Shown in pieces: positions 24,163 to 33,476 of a DNA stretch of 64,000 nucleotides. The notes below the pieces were generated by a model. It ran no database searches. It was not told where the DNA came from and saw only the letters and a list, made by a program, of their open reading frames with translations. The position numbers and the translations under genes are program-made. The stretch comes from Geothermobacter hydrogeniphilus (lineage in GTDB: Bacteria; Desulfobacterota; Desulfuromonadia; Desulfuromonadales; Geothermobacteraceae): contig NZ_NAAD01000004.1 in NCBI RefSeq assembly GCF_002093115.1, forward strand, positions 1 through 64,000, in the 5' to 3' direction. Positions within the stretch are counted from its first letter, which is position 1; the number at the start of each line of letters is the position of its first letter.

Positions 24163-25050
24163 ATGACTTTCTACGCTTTCATGGGCGCCCTCGAACAGGG
24201 GTTCGCTTACGGCTTCCTGGTTCTCGGGGTCTATCTGACTTTTCGGGTGCTGGATTTTCCCGACCTCACCGTCGACGGCAGTCTGCCGTTGGGAGCGGCG
24301 GTCTCGGCGGTGGCGATCAGCTCCGGCGTTGACCCCTGGGTGTCACTGCTGCTGGCCCTCGGTGCCGGATTCCTGGCCGGCATGGTGACCGGCATTCTCA
24401 ATACCAAGTTCGGCATCCTGCACCTGCTGGCCTCGATTCTCACCATGATTGCCCTTTATTCGATCAACCTGCGGGTGATGGGGGCGCCGAATGTCACCCT
24501 GCTCGGCAAGCCGACGGTTCTTGATCCGTTGCTGAATGCCGGCCTCGGTCCCTTCGTCGCCGCGCCGCTGCTGTTCGGCGTTCTTTCCTGCCTCGGCCTG
24601 CTTGGCCTGCTCTGGCTGCTGCACACCGCTTATGGTCTGGCCATTCAGGCGACCGGGGCCAACCGGCAGATGATCACCAGCCAGGGAGTCAATACCGACC
24701 GGGTCATCATCCTCACCGTCGGTTTGTCCAACGGACTGGCCGCGCTCAGCGGCGCACTGCTCTGCCAGAGCCAGGGCGCGGCGGATGTCAACATGGGAAT
24801 CGGTACCATCGTTGCCGGTCTCGCCTCGGTGATCGTCGGTGAAACCCTGTTCGGCTGCCGCAGTGTCGGTCGGGCGTTGCTGGCGGCGCTGCTCGGTTCG
24901 GCGGTCTACCGGCTCGCCATCGCCCTGGCCCTGAGCCTGAAGCTGGGATCTTTTTCCTTCACCCCGAGCGACCTCAACCTGCTGACCGCGTTGCTGGTGG
25001 TCGGTGCCCTGGTTCTGCCGCAGGTGCGGCGCAAGGTGTTGAAAAGATGA
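24163..25050 (+). CDS. ABC transporter permease (TrpY-type)
   Basis: The product has 295 residues and is hydrophobic, with about eight to nine membrane segments. LDFPDLTVDGSLPLGAAVSA is the hallmark N-terminal motif of the permeases paired with TrpX-like binding proteins; GANRQMITSQGVNTDRVIIL and SQGAADVNMGIGTIVAGLASV are further conserved blocks. It overlaps the ATPase gene by ATGA (25047-25050). A nested hairpin repeat separates it from the binding-protein gene. Confidence 0.9.
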   Translation: MTFYAFMGALEQGFAYGFLVLGVYLTFRVLDFPDLTVDGSLPLGAAVSAVAISSGVDPWVSLLLALGAGFLAGMVTGILNTKFGILHLLASILTMIALYSINLRVMGAPNVTLLGKPTVLDPLLNAGLGPFVAAPLLFGVLSCLGLLGLLWLLHTAYGLAIQATGANRQMITSQGVNTDRVIILTVGLSNGLAALSGALLCQSQGAADVNMGIGTIVAGLASVIVGETLFGCRSVGRALLAALLGSAVYRLAIALALSLKLGSFSFTPSDLNLLTALLVVGALVLPQVRRKVLKR

Positions 25051-25841
25051 TCGGCATCAGCGGATTGTGCAAATATTTTCACCGCGGCAGCGTCAACGAG
25101 GTGCTGGCCCTCGGCGGCATCGATCTGCAGGTGCGGCGCGGTGATTTCATCACCGTGGTCGGCTCCAACGGCGCCGGCAAGAGCACCCTGCTCAACTGTC
25201 TGGCCGGCAGTTATCCGATTGACGGCGGGAGGATCGTTATTGATGACTGTGATGTCACCTCCTGGCCGGAACATCGCCGGGCCCGGTTGATCAGCCGGGT
25301 TTTTCAGGACCCGCTGAAAGGGACCTGCGGCAGTCTCTCCATCGAGCAGAATCTGGCCCTGGCCGCCCGGAGGGGACGACCGCATGGTCTCGGCCTGGGA
25401 GTGAGGCGTCGTGACCGTGACGTTTTTCGCCGCCAGTTGGCTCAACTCGGTCTTGGTCTTGAAGAGCGGCTCAAGGACCAGGTCGGACTGCTTTCCGGTG
25501 GCCAGCGACAGGCCCTGACCCTGCTGATGGCCACCCTGGTGCGGCCGCAGATCCTGCTGCTCGATGAGCATACCGCCGCCCTCGATCCGAAGACCGCGTT
25601 GCAGGTTCTGGAGTTGACCGAAAAAATGGTTGCTGAACTGCACCTGACGGCGTTGATGGTCACGCACAACATGCGCCAGGCGCTGCAGCTCGGCAACCGG
25701 CTGATCATGCTCCATGGCGGGCGGGTTATTCTTGATATTTCGGGGGAGGAGAAGGGCCGGATGACGGTGGAGGGGTTGCTGCAGAGATTTTACGCCGTTC
25801 GCGGGGAGACTTTCGATTCAGACCGGATGCTGCTGGTATGA
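25047..25841 (+). CDS. ABC transporter ATP-binding protein (TrpZ-type)
   Basis: The product has 264 residues. Walker A is GSNGAGKSTLLN, the signature is LLSGGQRQALTLLMA, and Walker B is ILLLDEHTAALDP; DEHTAALDP instead of DEPT is typical of this subfamily. It couples to the preceding permease. A strong hairpin follows within 5 bp of its stop. Confidence 0.92.
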   Translation: MIGISGLCKYFHRGSVNEVLALGGIDLQVRRGDFITVVGSNGAGKSTLLNCLAGSYPIDGGRIVIDDCDVTSWPEHRRARLISRVFQDPLKGTCGSLSIEQNLALAARRGRPHGLGLGVRRRDRDVFRRQLAQLGLGLEERLKDQVGLLSGGQRQALTLLMATLVRPQILLLDEHTAALDPKTALQVLELTEKMVAELHLTALMVTHNMRQALQLGNRLIMLHGGRVILDISGEEKGRMTVEGLLQRFYAVRGETFDSDRMLLV

Positions 25842-25843
25842 GT

Positions 25844-25876
25844 CGGCGGCCGGAAAGAAGTTTTCCGGCCGCCGTA
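25844..25876. terminator. Terminator hairpin after the ABC importer operon
   Basis: GGCGGCCGGAAA (25845-25856) pairs with TTTTCCGGCCGCC (25861-25873). The T residues lie within the right arm rather than after it. It separates the plus-strand operon from the minus-strand lipoprotein gene. Confidence 0.6.
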
Positions 25877-25952
25877 AACCACGAGGGCTGTGTCTGTCCG
25901 TGGGTTGTGGATCGGCACTTCAGCCCGAAACGTTACCCCCGGAGGTTGTGGG

Positions 25953-26102
25953 TCATCTGCCGCCGTCGGCCGGGACTTCAAATTGATATCCACAGGCGGG
26001 ACACTTGACTTTCATGTTTTCGCCACCCTTTGTTGTTGCGCAGGCAGCCAGGGAGAGGGCCAACATAACTGTCAAAATCAAGGCAGCAAATTTTTTCATC
26101 AT
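25953..26102 (-). CDS. Tiny lipoprotein with CPACGY motif (49 residues)
   Basis: Reading the minus strand from ATG 26102 (GAGGAG just upstream) gives a lipoprotein signal with lipobox LAAC, a short linker TTKGGEN, then MKVKCPACGYQFEVPADGG and stop. One CPxCG knuckle of zinc-ribbon type is all the folded content. A near paralogue lies at 61320-61463 (VKCPACGYEFELPPHGR), which argues that both are real despite the size. The role is unknown; dimerisation around a metal or binding to a partner is a guess. Confidence 0.8.
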   Translation of the reverse strand: MMKKFAALILTVMLALSLAACATTKGGENMKVKCPACGYQFEVPADGGR

Positions 26103-26249
26103 TGTTTCTCCTCGTGCTCGGGTTTCCGGAAGACCCTGAAAGGGTTGTGTGTTTCCATTATAACGGCTTTTATCGTCAATTTCGTGATATCACTGAAAAT
26201 AATTTGGACTCACGCAAGGGAGAATTCGAAAAATTCCTGGCAGGGCAAC

Positions 26250-26282
26250 AAAAAAGCCCCCGCGGTCGGTATCGCGGGGGCT
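26250..26282 (-). terminator. Terminator downstream of tRNA-Phe
   Basis: AGCCCCCGCG pairs with CGCGGGGGCT, followed on the minus strand by a T6 run. It is positioned 12 bp beyond the tRNA 3' end. Confidence 0.85.
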
Positions 26283-26294
26283 TCTACATTTGCG

Positions 26295-26370
<76 letters not shown>

Positions 26371-26484
26371 GAAACGAGGTCTGTTTATAGCCAAAGGTGC
26401 CGGGAGTGTCAAGTAAAAAGAGGACGCGATCGGCTGTTGCGGGAACGGGGTCGGTCGATGGCGCCAGGTATGGTATAACTTATC

Positions 26485-26647
26485 CCTGAATCAGTGAGTC
26501 CCTTGTCGGCGGACAGCACAAGTCATCGGCCTGCCTGAGCTTCCCAAAAATCACCGGCGAACCTGTGGGGGCGCTTCAGATTTCTGGAAATCCCATTCAG
26601 ACCAAGCACTTGCACTCTCCATCCAACAGGAATTCATTTGATTCAGG
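26485..26647. repeat. CCTGAATCAGTGAG-family element, full copy C
   Basis: This 163-bp copy has ends CCTGAATCAGTGAG and TTGATTCAGG with the same internal blocks as copies A and B. It ends 49 bp before the otsB start. Confidence 0.9.
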
Positions 26648-26695
26648 TAATCCCTGAATCCACCGTGGGGGTGGAGCCGGCATGGAGAGAGAGCC

Positions 26696-27490
26696 TTGTC
26701 CGAGATACCGACCGACGGGTTGCCCGCTGATTTCTGGCCGCGGGTTGAACACGCTCCGCAACGATTGCTGATGCTTGATTATGACGGCACCCTGGCGCCG
26801 TTTGTGCCCGACCGGGATCGGGCTTTTCCCTATCCCGGGATTCGGGAACTGCTGTCCGAACTGCTGGTTCTGCAGCGGACTCGGCTGGTGATCGTCACCG
26901 GGCGGGCGGTGGCCGACATGCCGCCGCTGCTGCAGCTTGAGCCGCTGCCGGAGATCTGGGGTTGTCACGGCTGGGAGCGGCGCCTGGCGGGCGGGGACAT
27001 CCGCCGGGTTGAACTGCCGGTGAGTGTTGAAGGTTGCCTGCAGCGGGCCTGGAGCCGGGCCGTCAAGGCCGGGATCGAAGATCACCTAGAGCGCAAGCCG
27101 GCCTCGCTGGCGATCCACTGGCGGGGACTCGATGAGGCGCGCAAAGCGCGGCTGGAGGACGTCGCCAGCCGCGAGTGGGCATCTCTGGCGGCGGACAACG
27201 ACCTGCAGCTGCACCCCTTTGACGGTGGCCTGGAGCTGCGCTGTCCGGGCCGGACCAAGGGGGACGCGGTGCGGGAATTGCGTGCCGAATCACCGCCGGG
27301 AACCCTGGCGGTCTATCTCGGCGACGACCTGACCGACGAGGATGCCTTTGCCGCCCTGGGCGAGGGGGATGTCGGCATCCTGGTGCGCGAACAGCCGCGC
27401 GCCAGTCGGGCGTCGTGCCGGCTGCGGCCGCCGGATCAGTTGCTTGAATTTCTGCGGACCTGGCTCAGGGTCTGCCGCCATGGAGGGTGA
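26696..27490 (+). CDS. otsB: Trehalose-6-phosphate phosphatase
   Basis: The product has 264 residues of the HAD superfamily: catalytic LDYDGTLAPF (Asp28 and Asp30), IVTGR (motif II region), the GRTKGDAVREL lysine segment and LGDDLTDEDAF (motif IV). It removes phosphate from trehalose 6-phosphate. The start is probably TTG at 26696, preceded by GAGAGAG; no in-frame ATG is available. otsA begins 1 bp after its stop codon, a two-gene trehalose operon for osmotic or desiccation stress, matching the betaine importer elsewhere in the window. Confidence 0.92.
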   Translation: MSEIPTDGLPADFWPRVEHAPQRLLMLDYDGTLAPFVPDRDRAFPYPGIRELLSELLVLQRTRLVIVTGRAVADMPPLLQLEPLPEIWGCHGWERRLAGGDIRRVELPVSVEGCLQRAWSRAVKAGIEDHLERKPASLAIHWRGLDEARKARLEDVASREWASLAADNDLQLHPFDGGLELRCPGRTKGDAVRELRAESPPGTLAVYLGDDLTDEDAFAALGEGDVGILVREQPRASRASCRLRPPDQLLEFLRTWLRVCRHGG

Positions 27491-27491
27491 G

Positions 27492-28925
27492 ATGATGACA
27501 TCGGGACAGAGGCTGCTGGTGGTTTCCAATCGACTGCCGATCGTTCTTCGCCGGGACGAGGATCGCTGGCAGGTCAGTGCCGGCGCAGGTGGTCTGGTGA
27601 CCGCCCTGGCGCCGGTCATCAAGGCCAACAAGGGCCTCTGGGTCGGCTGGCCGGGCTGTGGTGACGAGGCGCCGGTCGAACCGCTGCTTGACCAGTTCGG
27701 CGAGGCCGAGGGCTATCAACTGGCATCCGTGCCTCTCAGCCAGCAGGAGGTTGACAGGTTCTACCTCGGTTTTTCCAATGAAACTCCCTGGCCGCTGTTT
27801 CACGATATGCTCGGCCAGTGCCGCTTCTCGACCGAAAACTGGCGGTCCTACCAGCAGGTCAACCGGCGCTTTGCTGAAGTCGTTGCCGGGCGGGCCGACG
27901 AGAATGACCTGATCTGGGTCCAGGACTACCAGCTGGCCCTGGTCGGGGAGGAACTGCGGCGTCTCGGGGTGCGGCAGGCGCTCGGCTATTTCCTGCACAT
28001 CCCCTTTCCGTCACCCGATCTGCTGCGCCGGCTGCCGTGGAAGCAGGAACTGCTGCGCGGCCTGCTGGCCTACGACCTGATCGGTTTCCAGACCCTGCGC
28101 GACCGACGTAACTTCGTCAACAGTGCCAACATGCTGTTGCCGGAAGTCGAGGTAATCGGCCGCCGCCGATCCCACTCGTTGCTGCGTTACGGTGACCGGG
28201 TGATCAAGGCGGGTCATTTCCCGATCAGTATTGACAGCCGTGAATTTGAAAACCGGGCCCGCACCCACGAGGTGGACGAGGCCGCCTGGTTCCTGCATGA
28301 AAAGCTGGCGGGGCGGCAGCTGATTCTCGGCATCGACCGGCTCGACTATACCAAGGGGCTGCCGCAGCGGTTTCTCGCTTTTGAGCGGGCGCTGGAACTT
28401 GATCCGGCGCTGGTGGGACATTGTTCGTTGCTGCAGGTGGTGGTTCCGAGCCGGACGCTGGTGCCGGAATATCGTGATCTCAAGGAACTTCTCGATCGCG
28501 AATCCGGGCGAATCAACAGTCGTTTTTCCGAGGCCGGCTGGGTGCCGATCCATTACCATTACCGCTCCCTCGACCCGGTGCAGCTGCTGGCCCATTATCG
28601 CACCTGTGAAATCGCCCTGATCACCCCGTTGCGGGACGGCATGAACCTGGTGGCGAAGGAATACTGTGCCTGTTCCCTTGACAACAACGGAGTGCTGATC
28701 CTCAGTGAATTCGCCGGGGCCGCCGATCAGATGGGCAATGCCGCGCTGCTGGTCAACCCCTACGACGTCGACGGCACCGCCGAGGCGATCTGCCATGCCT
28801 TTCACATGCCGCTCGAAGAGCGCCAGCAGCGGATGCGGCGGCTGCGCGGCGACCTGCGCCGCAACGACGTGCATCGCTGGGTCGGCCAGTTCCTGAAGGC
28901 ATTGCGTGGCCACATGCATGGTTGA
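27492..28925 (+). CDS. otsA: Trehalose-6-phosphate synthase (GT20)
   Basis: The product has 477 residues. Motifs of GT20 are clear: [68 protein letters not shown], and [17 protein letters not shown] near the nucleotide site. It joins UDP- or ADP-glucose to glucose 6-phosphate; nucleotide preference is not readable. ATG 27492 has GGAGGGTGAG upstream within the otsB end. A glucosylglycerol-phosphate synthase is a less likely alternative because otsB is adjacent. Confidence 0.93.
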   Translation: MMTSGQRLLVVSNRLPIVLRRDEDRWQVSAGAGGLVTALAPVIKANKGLWVGWPGCGDEAPVEPLLDQFGEAEGYQLASVPLSQQEVDRFYLGFSNETPWPLFHDMLGQCRFSTENWRSYQQVNRRFAEVVAGRADENDLIWVQDYQLALVGEELRRLGVRQALGYFLHIPFPSPDLLRRLPWKQELLRGLLAYDLIGFQTLRDRRNFVNSANMLLPEVEVIGRRRSHSLLRYGDRVIKAGHFPISIDSREFENRARTHEVDEAAWFLHEKLAGRQLILGIDRLDYTKGLPQRFLAFERALELDPALVGHCSLLQVVVPSRTLVPEYRDLKELLDRESGRINSRFSEAGWVPIHYHYRSLDPVQLLAHYRTCEIALITPLRDGMNLVAKEYCACSLDNNGVLILSEFAGAADQMGNAALLVNPYDVDGTAEAICHAFHMPLEERQQRMRRLRGDLRRNDVHRWVGQFLKALRGHMHG

Positions 28926-28985
28926 CGGACGGGGGCGGCAAGGACCGTTTCGCGGGGCGCGGCTTCCGGTTCGCCCGGCTTTTCA

Positions 28986-29036
28986 CCTGAATCAATGACT
29001 TGCGTTGTCTATCGACAACGGTTTCACGGATTCAGG
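28986..29036. repeat. CCTGAATCA-family short element, copy F
   Basis: This is 51 bp with ends CCTGAATCAATGACTTGCG and CACGGATTCAGG around the palindrome GTTGTCTATCGACAAC. On the reverse strand ACGCAAGTCATTGA matches part of copy B, so it is a diverged, truncated member. Confidence 0.65.
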
Positions 29037-29102
29037 TTTCATCCTTGCCATTCCGCGCCGATTCTGGTAGTAAACAGGCTCCATCAACACGGAGTCTGTC
29101 AC

Positions 29103-29186
29103 ATGTATCAGCGTTTCTTCTGGTTTATGAGCTTTTTTTCCGGCGGCAGCTTTATCTGCGGTCGCCCGGCCATGGACCGATTGTAA
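29103..29186 (+). CDS. Possible 27-residue ORF
   Basis: ATG 29103 opens MYQRFFWFMSFFSGGSFIC and stops at 29186, with GGAG about 10 bp upstream. It is aromatic and hydrophobic, with no family recognised. It lies alone in a 508-bp gap that otherwise contains repeat copies F and D. Coding is doubtful. Confidence 0.25.
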   Translation: MYQRFFWFMSFFSGGSFICGRPAMDRL

Positions 29187-29324
29187 CGCCGATGTTCTAG
29201 ACCCCGCGCTCTGTTACAATTCGCAAACCATGGGCTGGCCGACCCCGGCTTCCCGTGGTTTTTTTCGTTTTGGATCGATGGACGAAAGTTGACCCCGGGT
29301 GCCGGCAGCCCGGGATGACTGCAA

Positions 29325-29397
29325 CCTGAATCGGTGAGCTCCTTGTCGGCGGATAGCACAAGGCACTCTCCAGCCAACAGAAACTCACTGATTCAGG
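29325..29397. repeat. CCTGAATCAGTGAG-family element, 73-bp deleted copy D
   Basis: The left part CCTTGTCGGCGGATAGCACAA is joined directly to CACTCTCCAGCCAACAG, removing about 89 bp of the full element but keeping both ends. It ends 36 bp before the DAHP synthase start. Confidence 0.85.
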
Positions 29398-29433
29398 TGC
29401 AACCCAACATCGATGCAGACGGAGTGAACAAAA

Positions 29434-30465
29434 ATGATTATCGTCATGAAGTCGGGTGCCGGCAGGCAGGAACTGGCCGAGGTCAAGAAACGGATTCGTG
29501 AACTCGGCTACAAGCCGCACGTTATCCATGGCGCGACCCGCAATGTGGTCGGCGCCGTCGGCGACGAGCGCGGCAAGGCGGTGCTGCAGTCGCTGCAGTC
29601 GCTGTCCGGGGTCGATAACGTGGTGCCGATCCTCAAGCCCTTCAAGCTTGCCAGCCGCGAAGTCAAGCCGGAACCGAGCCTGGTGGAGATCGTTCCCGGC
29701 CTGAGCGTCGGCGGGGATGAGTTCATCGTCATGGCCGGGCCCTGCTCGGTCGAGAGTGAGGCGCAGATCCTGCAGAGCGCGCATGCCGTCAAGGCGGCCG
29801 GGGCCAGGCTGCTGCGCGGCGGCGCCTTCAAACCGCGCACCTCTCCCTATTCTTTCCAGGGTCTGGAGGAAGAGGGGCTCAAGCTGCTGGCCGCGGCGCG
29901 TGAGGAAACCGGCCTGCCGATCGTCACCGAGGTGGTCAATCCGCGTGATGTCGAACTGGTCGCCCGCTACGCGGATGTGATGCAGGTCGGGGCCCGCAAC
30001 GTGCAGAACTTCGCCCTGCTGAAGATGCTCGGCCAGCTCGACAAGCCGATTCTGCTCAAACGGGGGATGGCGACCACCATCCAGGAGTACCTGATGAGCG
30101 CCGAGTACATTCTCTCCGAGGGCAACCGGCGGGTGATTCTCTGTGAGCGCGGCATCCGCACCTTCGAGACCGCGACCCGCAACACCCTCGATATCTCGGC
30201 GGTGCCGGTCCTCAAGAGCCAGACCCATCTGCCGGTGATTGTCGATCCCTCGCACGCCACCGGCCATGCCCGGCTGATCGCGCCGATGAGCTATGCGGCG
30301 GTGGCGGCCGGAGCCGACGGGCTGATCGTCGAGGTCCATCCGCGTCCCGAGGAGGCGGCCAGCGACGGTCCGCAGTCGTTGAAACCGGCTGATTTCGCCG
30401 CGATGATGAAAAAACTGGCCGCCTATGCCGAGGTGGCCGAACGCTCCCTGGCGACAGGGGACTGA
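29434..30465 (+). CDS. aroF: 3-deoxy-7-phosphoheptulonate (DAHP) synthase
   Basis: The product has 343 residues. An N-terminal ferredoxin-like domain ([20 protein letters not shown] to about 75) precedes the type I-beta barrel with [41 protein letters not shown] and [13 protein letters not shown]. It condenses phosphoenolpyruvate and erythrose 4-phosphate at the head of aromatic amino-acid synthesis; the N-terminal domain is the feedback-control domain in Thermotoga-type enzymes. The short Cys-rich gene follows 14 bp later. Confidence 0.94.
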   Translation: MIIVMKSGAGRQELAEVKKRIRELGYKPHVIHGATRNVVGAVGDERGKAVLQSLQSLSGVDNVVPILKPFKLASREVKPEPSLVEIVPGLSVGGDEFIVMAGPCSVESEAQILQSAHAVKAAGARLLRGGAFKPRTSPYSFQGLEEEGLKLLAAAREETGLPIVTEVVNPRDVELVARYADVMQVGARNVQNFALLKMLGQLDKPILLKRGMATTIQEYLMSAEYILSEGNRRVILCERGIRTFETATRNTLDISAVPVLKSQTHLPVIVDPSHATGHARLIAPMSYAAVAAGADGLIVEVHPRPEEAASDGPQSLKPADFAAMMKKLAAYAEVAERSLATGD

Positions 30466-30479
30466 AAGGCGGGATAGAG

Positions 30480-30752
30480 ATGTACCTGATTCCCCTGACC
30501 CAGATCGAGAGTGTCGAACTGGTGATCCACGCTCTCCGGGCCGCCGGCGGCCAGGCGGACTGTTCGACCTGCCCGGCGCACAAGGTCTGCATGCAGCAGT
30601 GCCTGAGCATTGCCGATGCCGTTCAGCGCATGCTCGGTGAAGGCAGCCTGCCGAACCTGGATGCCGAACTCGCGCCGGAAAAAGAACCCGAAACGCCAAC
30701 CGATCCGTCGCCCGATCCGTCGCCCGGCGGTCATCTGAAGCGGATCAAATAG
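30480..30752 (+). CDS. Small Cys-motif protein of unknown function
   Basis: The product has 90 residues. The first half is compact and contains CSTCPAHKVCMQQC, four Cys in a pattern that could hold a metal or cluster. The second half is Pro/Glu-rich (EKEPETPTDPSPDPSPGG) and probably disordered. It follows the DAHP synthase by 14 bp and so is likely co-transcribed. No family is recognised. Confidence 0.7.
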   Translation: MYLIPLTQIESVELVIHALRAAGGQADCSTCPAHKVCMQQCLSIADAVQRMLGEGSLPNLDAELAPEKEPETPTDPSPDPSPGGHLKRIK

Positions 30753-30810
30753 GCTGGCTCAGCCATCCCAAGAGTTTTTGCGAATGCATCAAGCCATCGA
30801 GGACACTGCC

Positions 30811-32154
30811 ATGAATTTTCCCGCTATCGGGCTGCGCGCCCCGCAGATCCTGCTGCCGCAGGACAATGTTGACCTGGCCAGGTGGGCGGTCATCGCCTGT
30901 GACCAGTACACCTCGCAGCCCGACTACTGGCAACAGGTCGCGGAACAGGTCGGCGAGTCTCCGTCGACGCTGAAGCTGACCTTTCCCGAGGTCTACCTTG
31001 AGCAGCCGGACAAGGCGGAACGGATCCGTGCCATCAACAAGACAATGCGCGACTACCTTGACCAGGGGGTGCTGCGTCCGTTGCCGGAAGGCTTTGTGCT
31101 GGTTGATCGCCGTACCTCGCAGGTGCCGTCACGCAAGGGGCTGATGGTGGCCCTTGATCTTGAGCAGTACGATTACCGGCCCGGTTCCGGCAGCCTGATC
31201 CGTGCCACCGAGGGAACCATTCTCGATCGGTTGCCGCCGCGCATCCAGGTGCGGGAACAGGCCTGTCTGGAGTTGCCGCACATCATGGTGCTGATTGACG
31301 ATCCCGGGCAGACGGTGATCGAACCGCTGTTCAAAGAGCAGCTGCCGCCGCTGTATGATTTCGAACTGATGGCCGGCGGCGGTCACCTGCGCGGCTGGCA
31401 GGTCAGTGAACAACGACTGCTGCGGCAGGTTGCCGATGCTCTCGCCGCCCTGGCGGAACCGAAAGCTTTTGCCGCGCGTTACCAGGTCGAAAACCAGTCG
31501 CCGCTGCTGTACGCCATGGGGGACGGCAACCATTCCTTCGCCACCGCCAAGGCGATCTGGGAGCAGCTCAAGGCCGAGGCTTCCGATCCGGCCGCGATCA
31601 TGGATCATCCCGCCCGCTGGGCCCTGGTCGAGCTGGTCAACCTGCATGATCCCGGTCTCGAATTCGAAGCCATCCACCGGGTGCTGTTCGGTATCGAGAC
31701 GACGCAGCTGCTGGTGCGGATGGAGGCTTATTATCGGCAGTTCGGCTGCGGCTTCGTCTGGCAGGAGCTGGATTCGGTCGAGGCGGTCATGGCTGAAGTT
31801 GATCAGGAGGTCAAGGAGGGTGTTCACCGGCTGCCGCTGATTGCCGGCGGCCGCTGCGGAGTGGTTGAGATCGGCCGACCGGCCAGCAACCTGGCGGTCG
31901 GCACGCTTCAGGCGTTTCTGGACCAGCTGGCGGCGCAGGAGGATGTCCGCATCGATTACATTCACGGTGCCGACGTGGTCACGGAACTCGGCAGCCGACC
32001 GGGCAACGCCGGGTTTTATCTGCCGGCGATTTCCAAGTTCGAACTCTTCCGGACGATCATCCTCGACGGCGCCCTGCCGCGCAAGACCTTCTCCATGGGC
32101 GAGGCCGACGAGAAGCGGTTCTATCTGGAGTGCCGGAAGATCAAACAGGATTGA
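30811..32154 (+). CDS. DUF1015 family protein
   Basis: The product has 447 residues. DUF1015 features visible are WAVIACDQYTSQPDYW near the start, LLYAMGDGNHSFATAKAIWE in the middle (the GDGNHS block) and YIHGADVV late. The family is widespread, often beside serA/serC, and is sometimes called a HAD-superfamily-like or SpoIIE-associated protein, but its activity is not established. It is placed directly before serC and serA here, as in other genomes, suggesting a link to serine metabolism. ATG 30811 was preferred to upstream in-frame starts. Confidence 0.82.
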   Translation: MNFPAIGLRAPQILLPQDNVDLARWAVIACDQYTSQPDYWQQVAEQVGESPSTLKLTFPEVYLEQPDKAERIRAINKTMRDYLDQGVLRPLPEGFVLVDRRTSQVPSRKGLMVALDLEQYDYRPGSGSLIRATEGTILDRLPPRIQVREQACLELPHIMVLIDDPGQTVIEPLFKEQLPPLYDFELMAGGGHLRGWQVSEQRLLRQVADALAALAEPKAFAARYQVENQSPLLYAMGDGNHSFATAKAIWEQLKAEASDPAAIMDHPARWALVELVNLHDPGLEFEAIHRVLFGIETTQLLVRMEAYYRQFGCGFVWQELDSVEAVMAEVDQEVKEGVHRLPLIAGGRCGVVEIGRPASNLAVGTLQAFLDQLAAQEDVRIDYIHGADVVTELGSRPGNAGFYLPAISKFELFRTIILDGALPRKTFSMGEADEKRFYLECRKIKQD

Positions 32155-32338
32155 GCCACCAAGGCGCCAAGAGCACCAAGAAAATCAAGAAAACCTTTTT
32201 TAACGGAGAGGCGCAGAGCGGGAGAGAACGCAGGAGCAAGCCCAAATCTGGATTCAGGGTTAAATGATCCCGAAAGCTTTTTCTCTGCCTCTGTTAAATG
32301 GGTTTTGCCTTTCTTGGCGCCCTTGGTGTCTTGGTGGC
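32155..32338. repeat. Nested hairpin element with GCCACCAAGG ends and ACGGAGAGGCGCAGAG inner arms
   Basis: The outer arms GCCACCAAGGCGCCAAGAGC and CCCTTGGTGTCTTGGTGGC are inverted. The inner arms AACGGAGAGGCGCAGAG and TTCTCTGCCTCTGTTAAA are inverted. It starts one base after the DUF1015 stop, is 184 bp long and non-coding, and is followed by TTAAGA. Its ends match those of the GxxExxY element. Confidence 0.85.
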
Positions 32339-32372
32339 ATTAAGATTTGCGTTTACAGGAGCTTGATACACC

Positions 32373-33461
32373 ATGTCTCAGGTATGGAATTTCGGTGCCG
32401 GGCCGGCGATGCTGCCGCCGCCGGTGATGGAGCGCATCCGCGAGGAATGGCTTGATTTCGGCGGCATGGGCGTTTCGTTGGTCGAGATCAGCCATCGCAG
32501 CAGGGAGTTTCAGGCGGTTCTCGACGAGGCCAAGGATCTGTTTCGCGAACTGACCGGCTTGCCGGAGAATTACCGCATCCTGTTCATCCACGGCGGGGCG
32601 CGGATGCAGTTTGCTGCCCTGCCGATGAACCTGGCCGGACGCAGCCCCTCGCGTACCTGTCTCTATGTCGAAAGCGGCAATTTCGCCAAAATCGCCAATC
32701 GCGACGCTGTTCCCTACGCCGATGTCCGGGTGATCGCCAGCAGCGCCGACTGCAGTTATGCCCGCCTGCCCGAAGTCGATCCGGAGAAGATCGATCCGCA
32801 GGCCGCCTACCTGCATCTGACCAGTAACAATACCGTGTTCGGCACCCAGTGGCAGCAGTTTCCCGATTCCGGCGACGTGCCGCTGGTGACCGACCAGACC
32901 TCGGAAATTCTTGGTCGACGGCTTGATTTCAGCCGTTTCGGCCTGGTCTATGCCGGGTTGCAGAAGAATCTCGGTCCCGCGGGGATGGCCCTGGTGGTGG
33001 TACGCGACGACCTGCTCGGCAGTGCCGATGAAAAGACCCCGCTGCTGCTCAACTACACGCGCGCCGCTGAGGATGATTCGCTGACCAATACCACCAATAC
33101 CTTTGCCATCTACGTGGTCAAGCTGGTGCTGGAATGGATGCGGCAGCAGGGCGGCCTCGATGTCATCGAGGCGCGCAACCGGCAGAAGGCCGCCCGGCTC
33201 TACCGGGTGATCGATGCGGGGGATTTTTACCGTGGCTGCGCCGCTGTCGAGCATCGTTCGATCATGAATGTCACCTTCACCCTGCCGACGCCGGAGCTGG
33301 AAGCCGCTTTCCTGGCCGAGGCCGGAGCCGCCGGGCTCTATGCTCTCAAGGGTCATCGTGCCCTGGGCGGGGTACGCGCCTCGATCTACAACCCCATGCC
33401 GCTGGACGGGGTCGAGGCACTGGCGCAGTTCATGGAAGAGTTTGCCCGCAGGAACGGTTAG
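32373..33461 (+). CDS. serC: Phosphoserine aminotransferase
   Basis: The product has 362 residues. NFGAGPAMLPPPV at the start, VSLVEISHRSREF, FIHGGARMQFAALPMNL, and LVYAGLQKNLGPAG with the PLP lysine identify SerC. It converts 3-phosphohydroxypyruvate to phosphoserine. The segment before the lysine reads DQTSEILGRRLDF rather than the usual DMSSD-type block, a mild divergence. With serA downstream it makes most of the serine pathway; pyridoxine synthesis can share it. Confidence 0.92.
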   Translation: MSQVWNFGAGPAMLPPPVMERIREEWLDFGGMGVSLVEISHRSREFQAVLDEAKDLFRELTGLPENYRILFIHGGARMQFAALPMNLAGRSPSRTCLYVESGNFAKIANRDAVPYADVRVIASSADCSYARLPEVDPEKIDPQAAYLHLTSNNTVFGTQWQQFPDSGDVPLVTDQTSEILGRRLDFSRFGLVYAGLQKNLGPAGMALVVVRDDLLGSADEKTPLLLNYTRAAEDDSLTNTTNTFAIYVVKLVLEWMRQQGGLDVIEARNRQKAARLYRVIDAGDFYRGCAAVEHRSIMNVTFTLPTPELEAAFLAEAGAAGLYALKGHRALGGVRASIYNPMPLDGVEALAQFMEEFARRNG

Positions 33462-33476
33462 AGAAAGCAAGATAAT

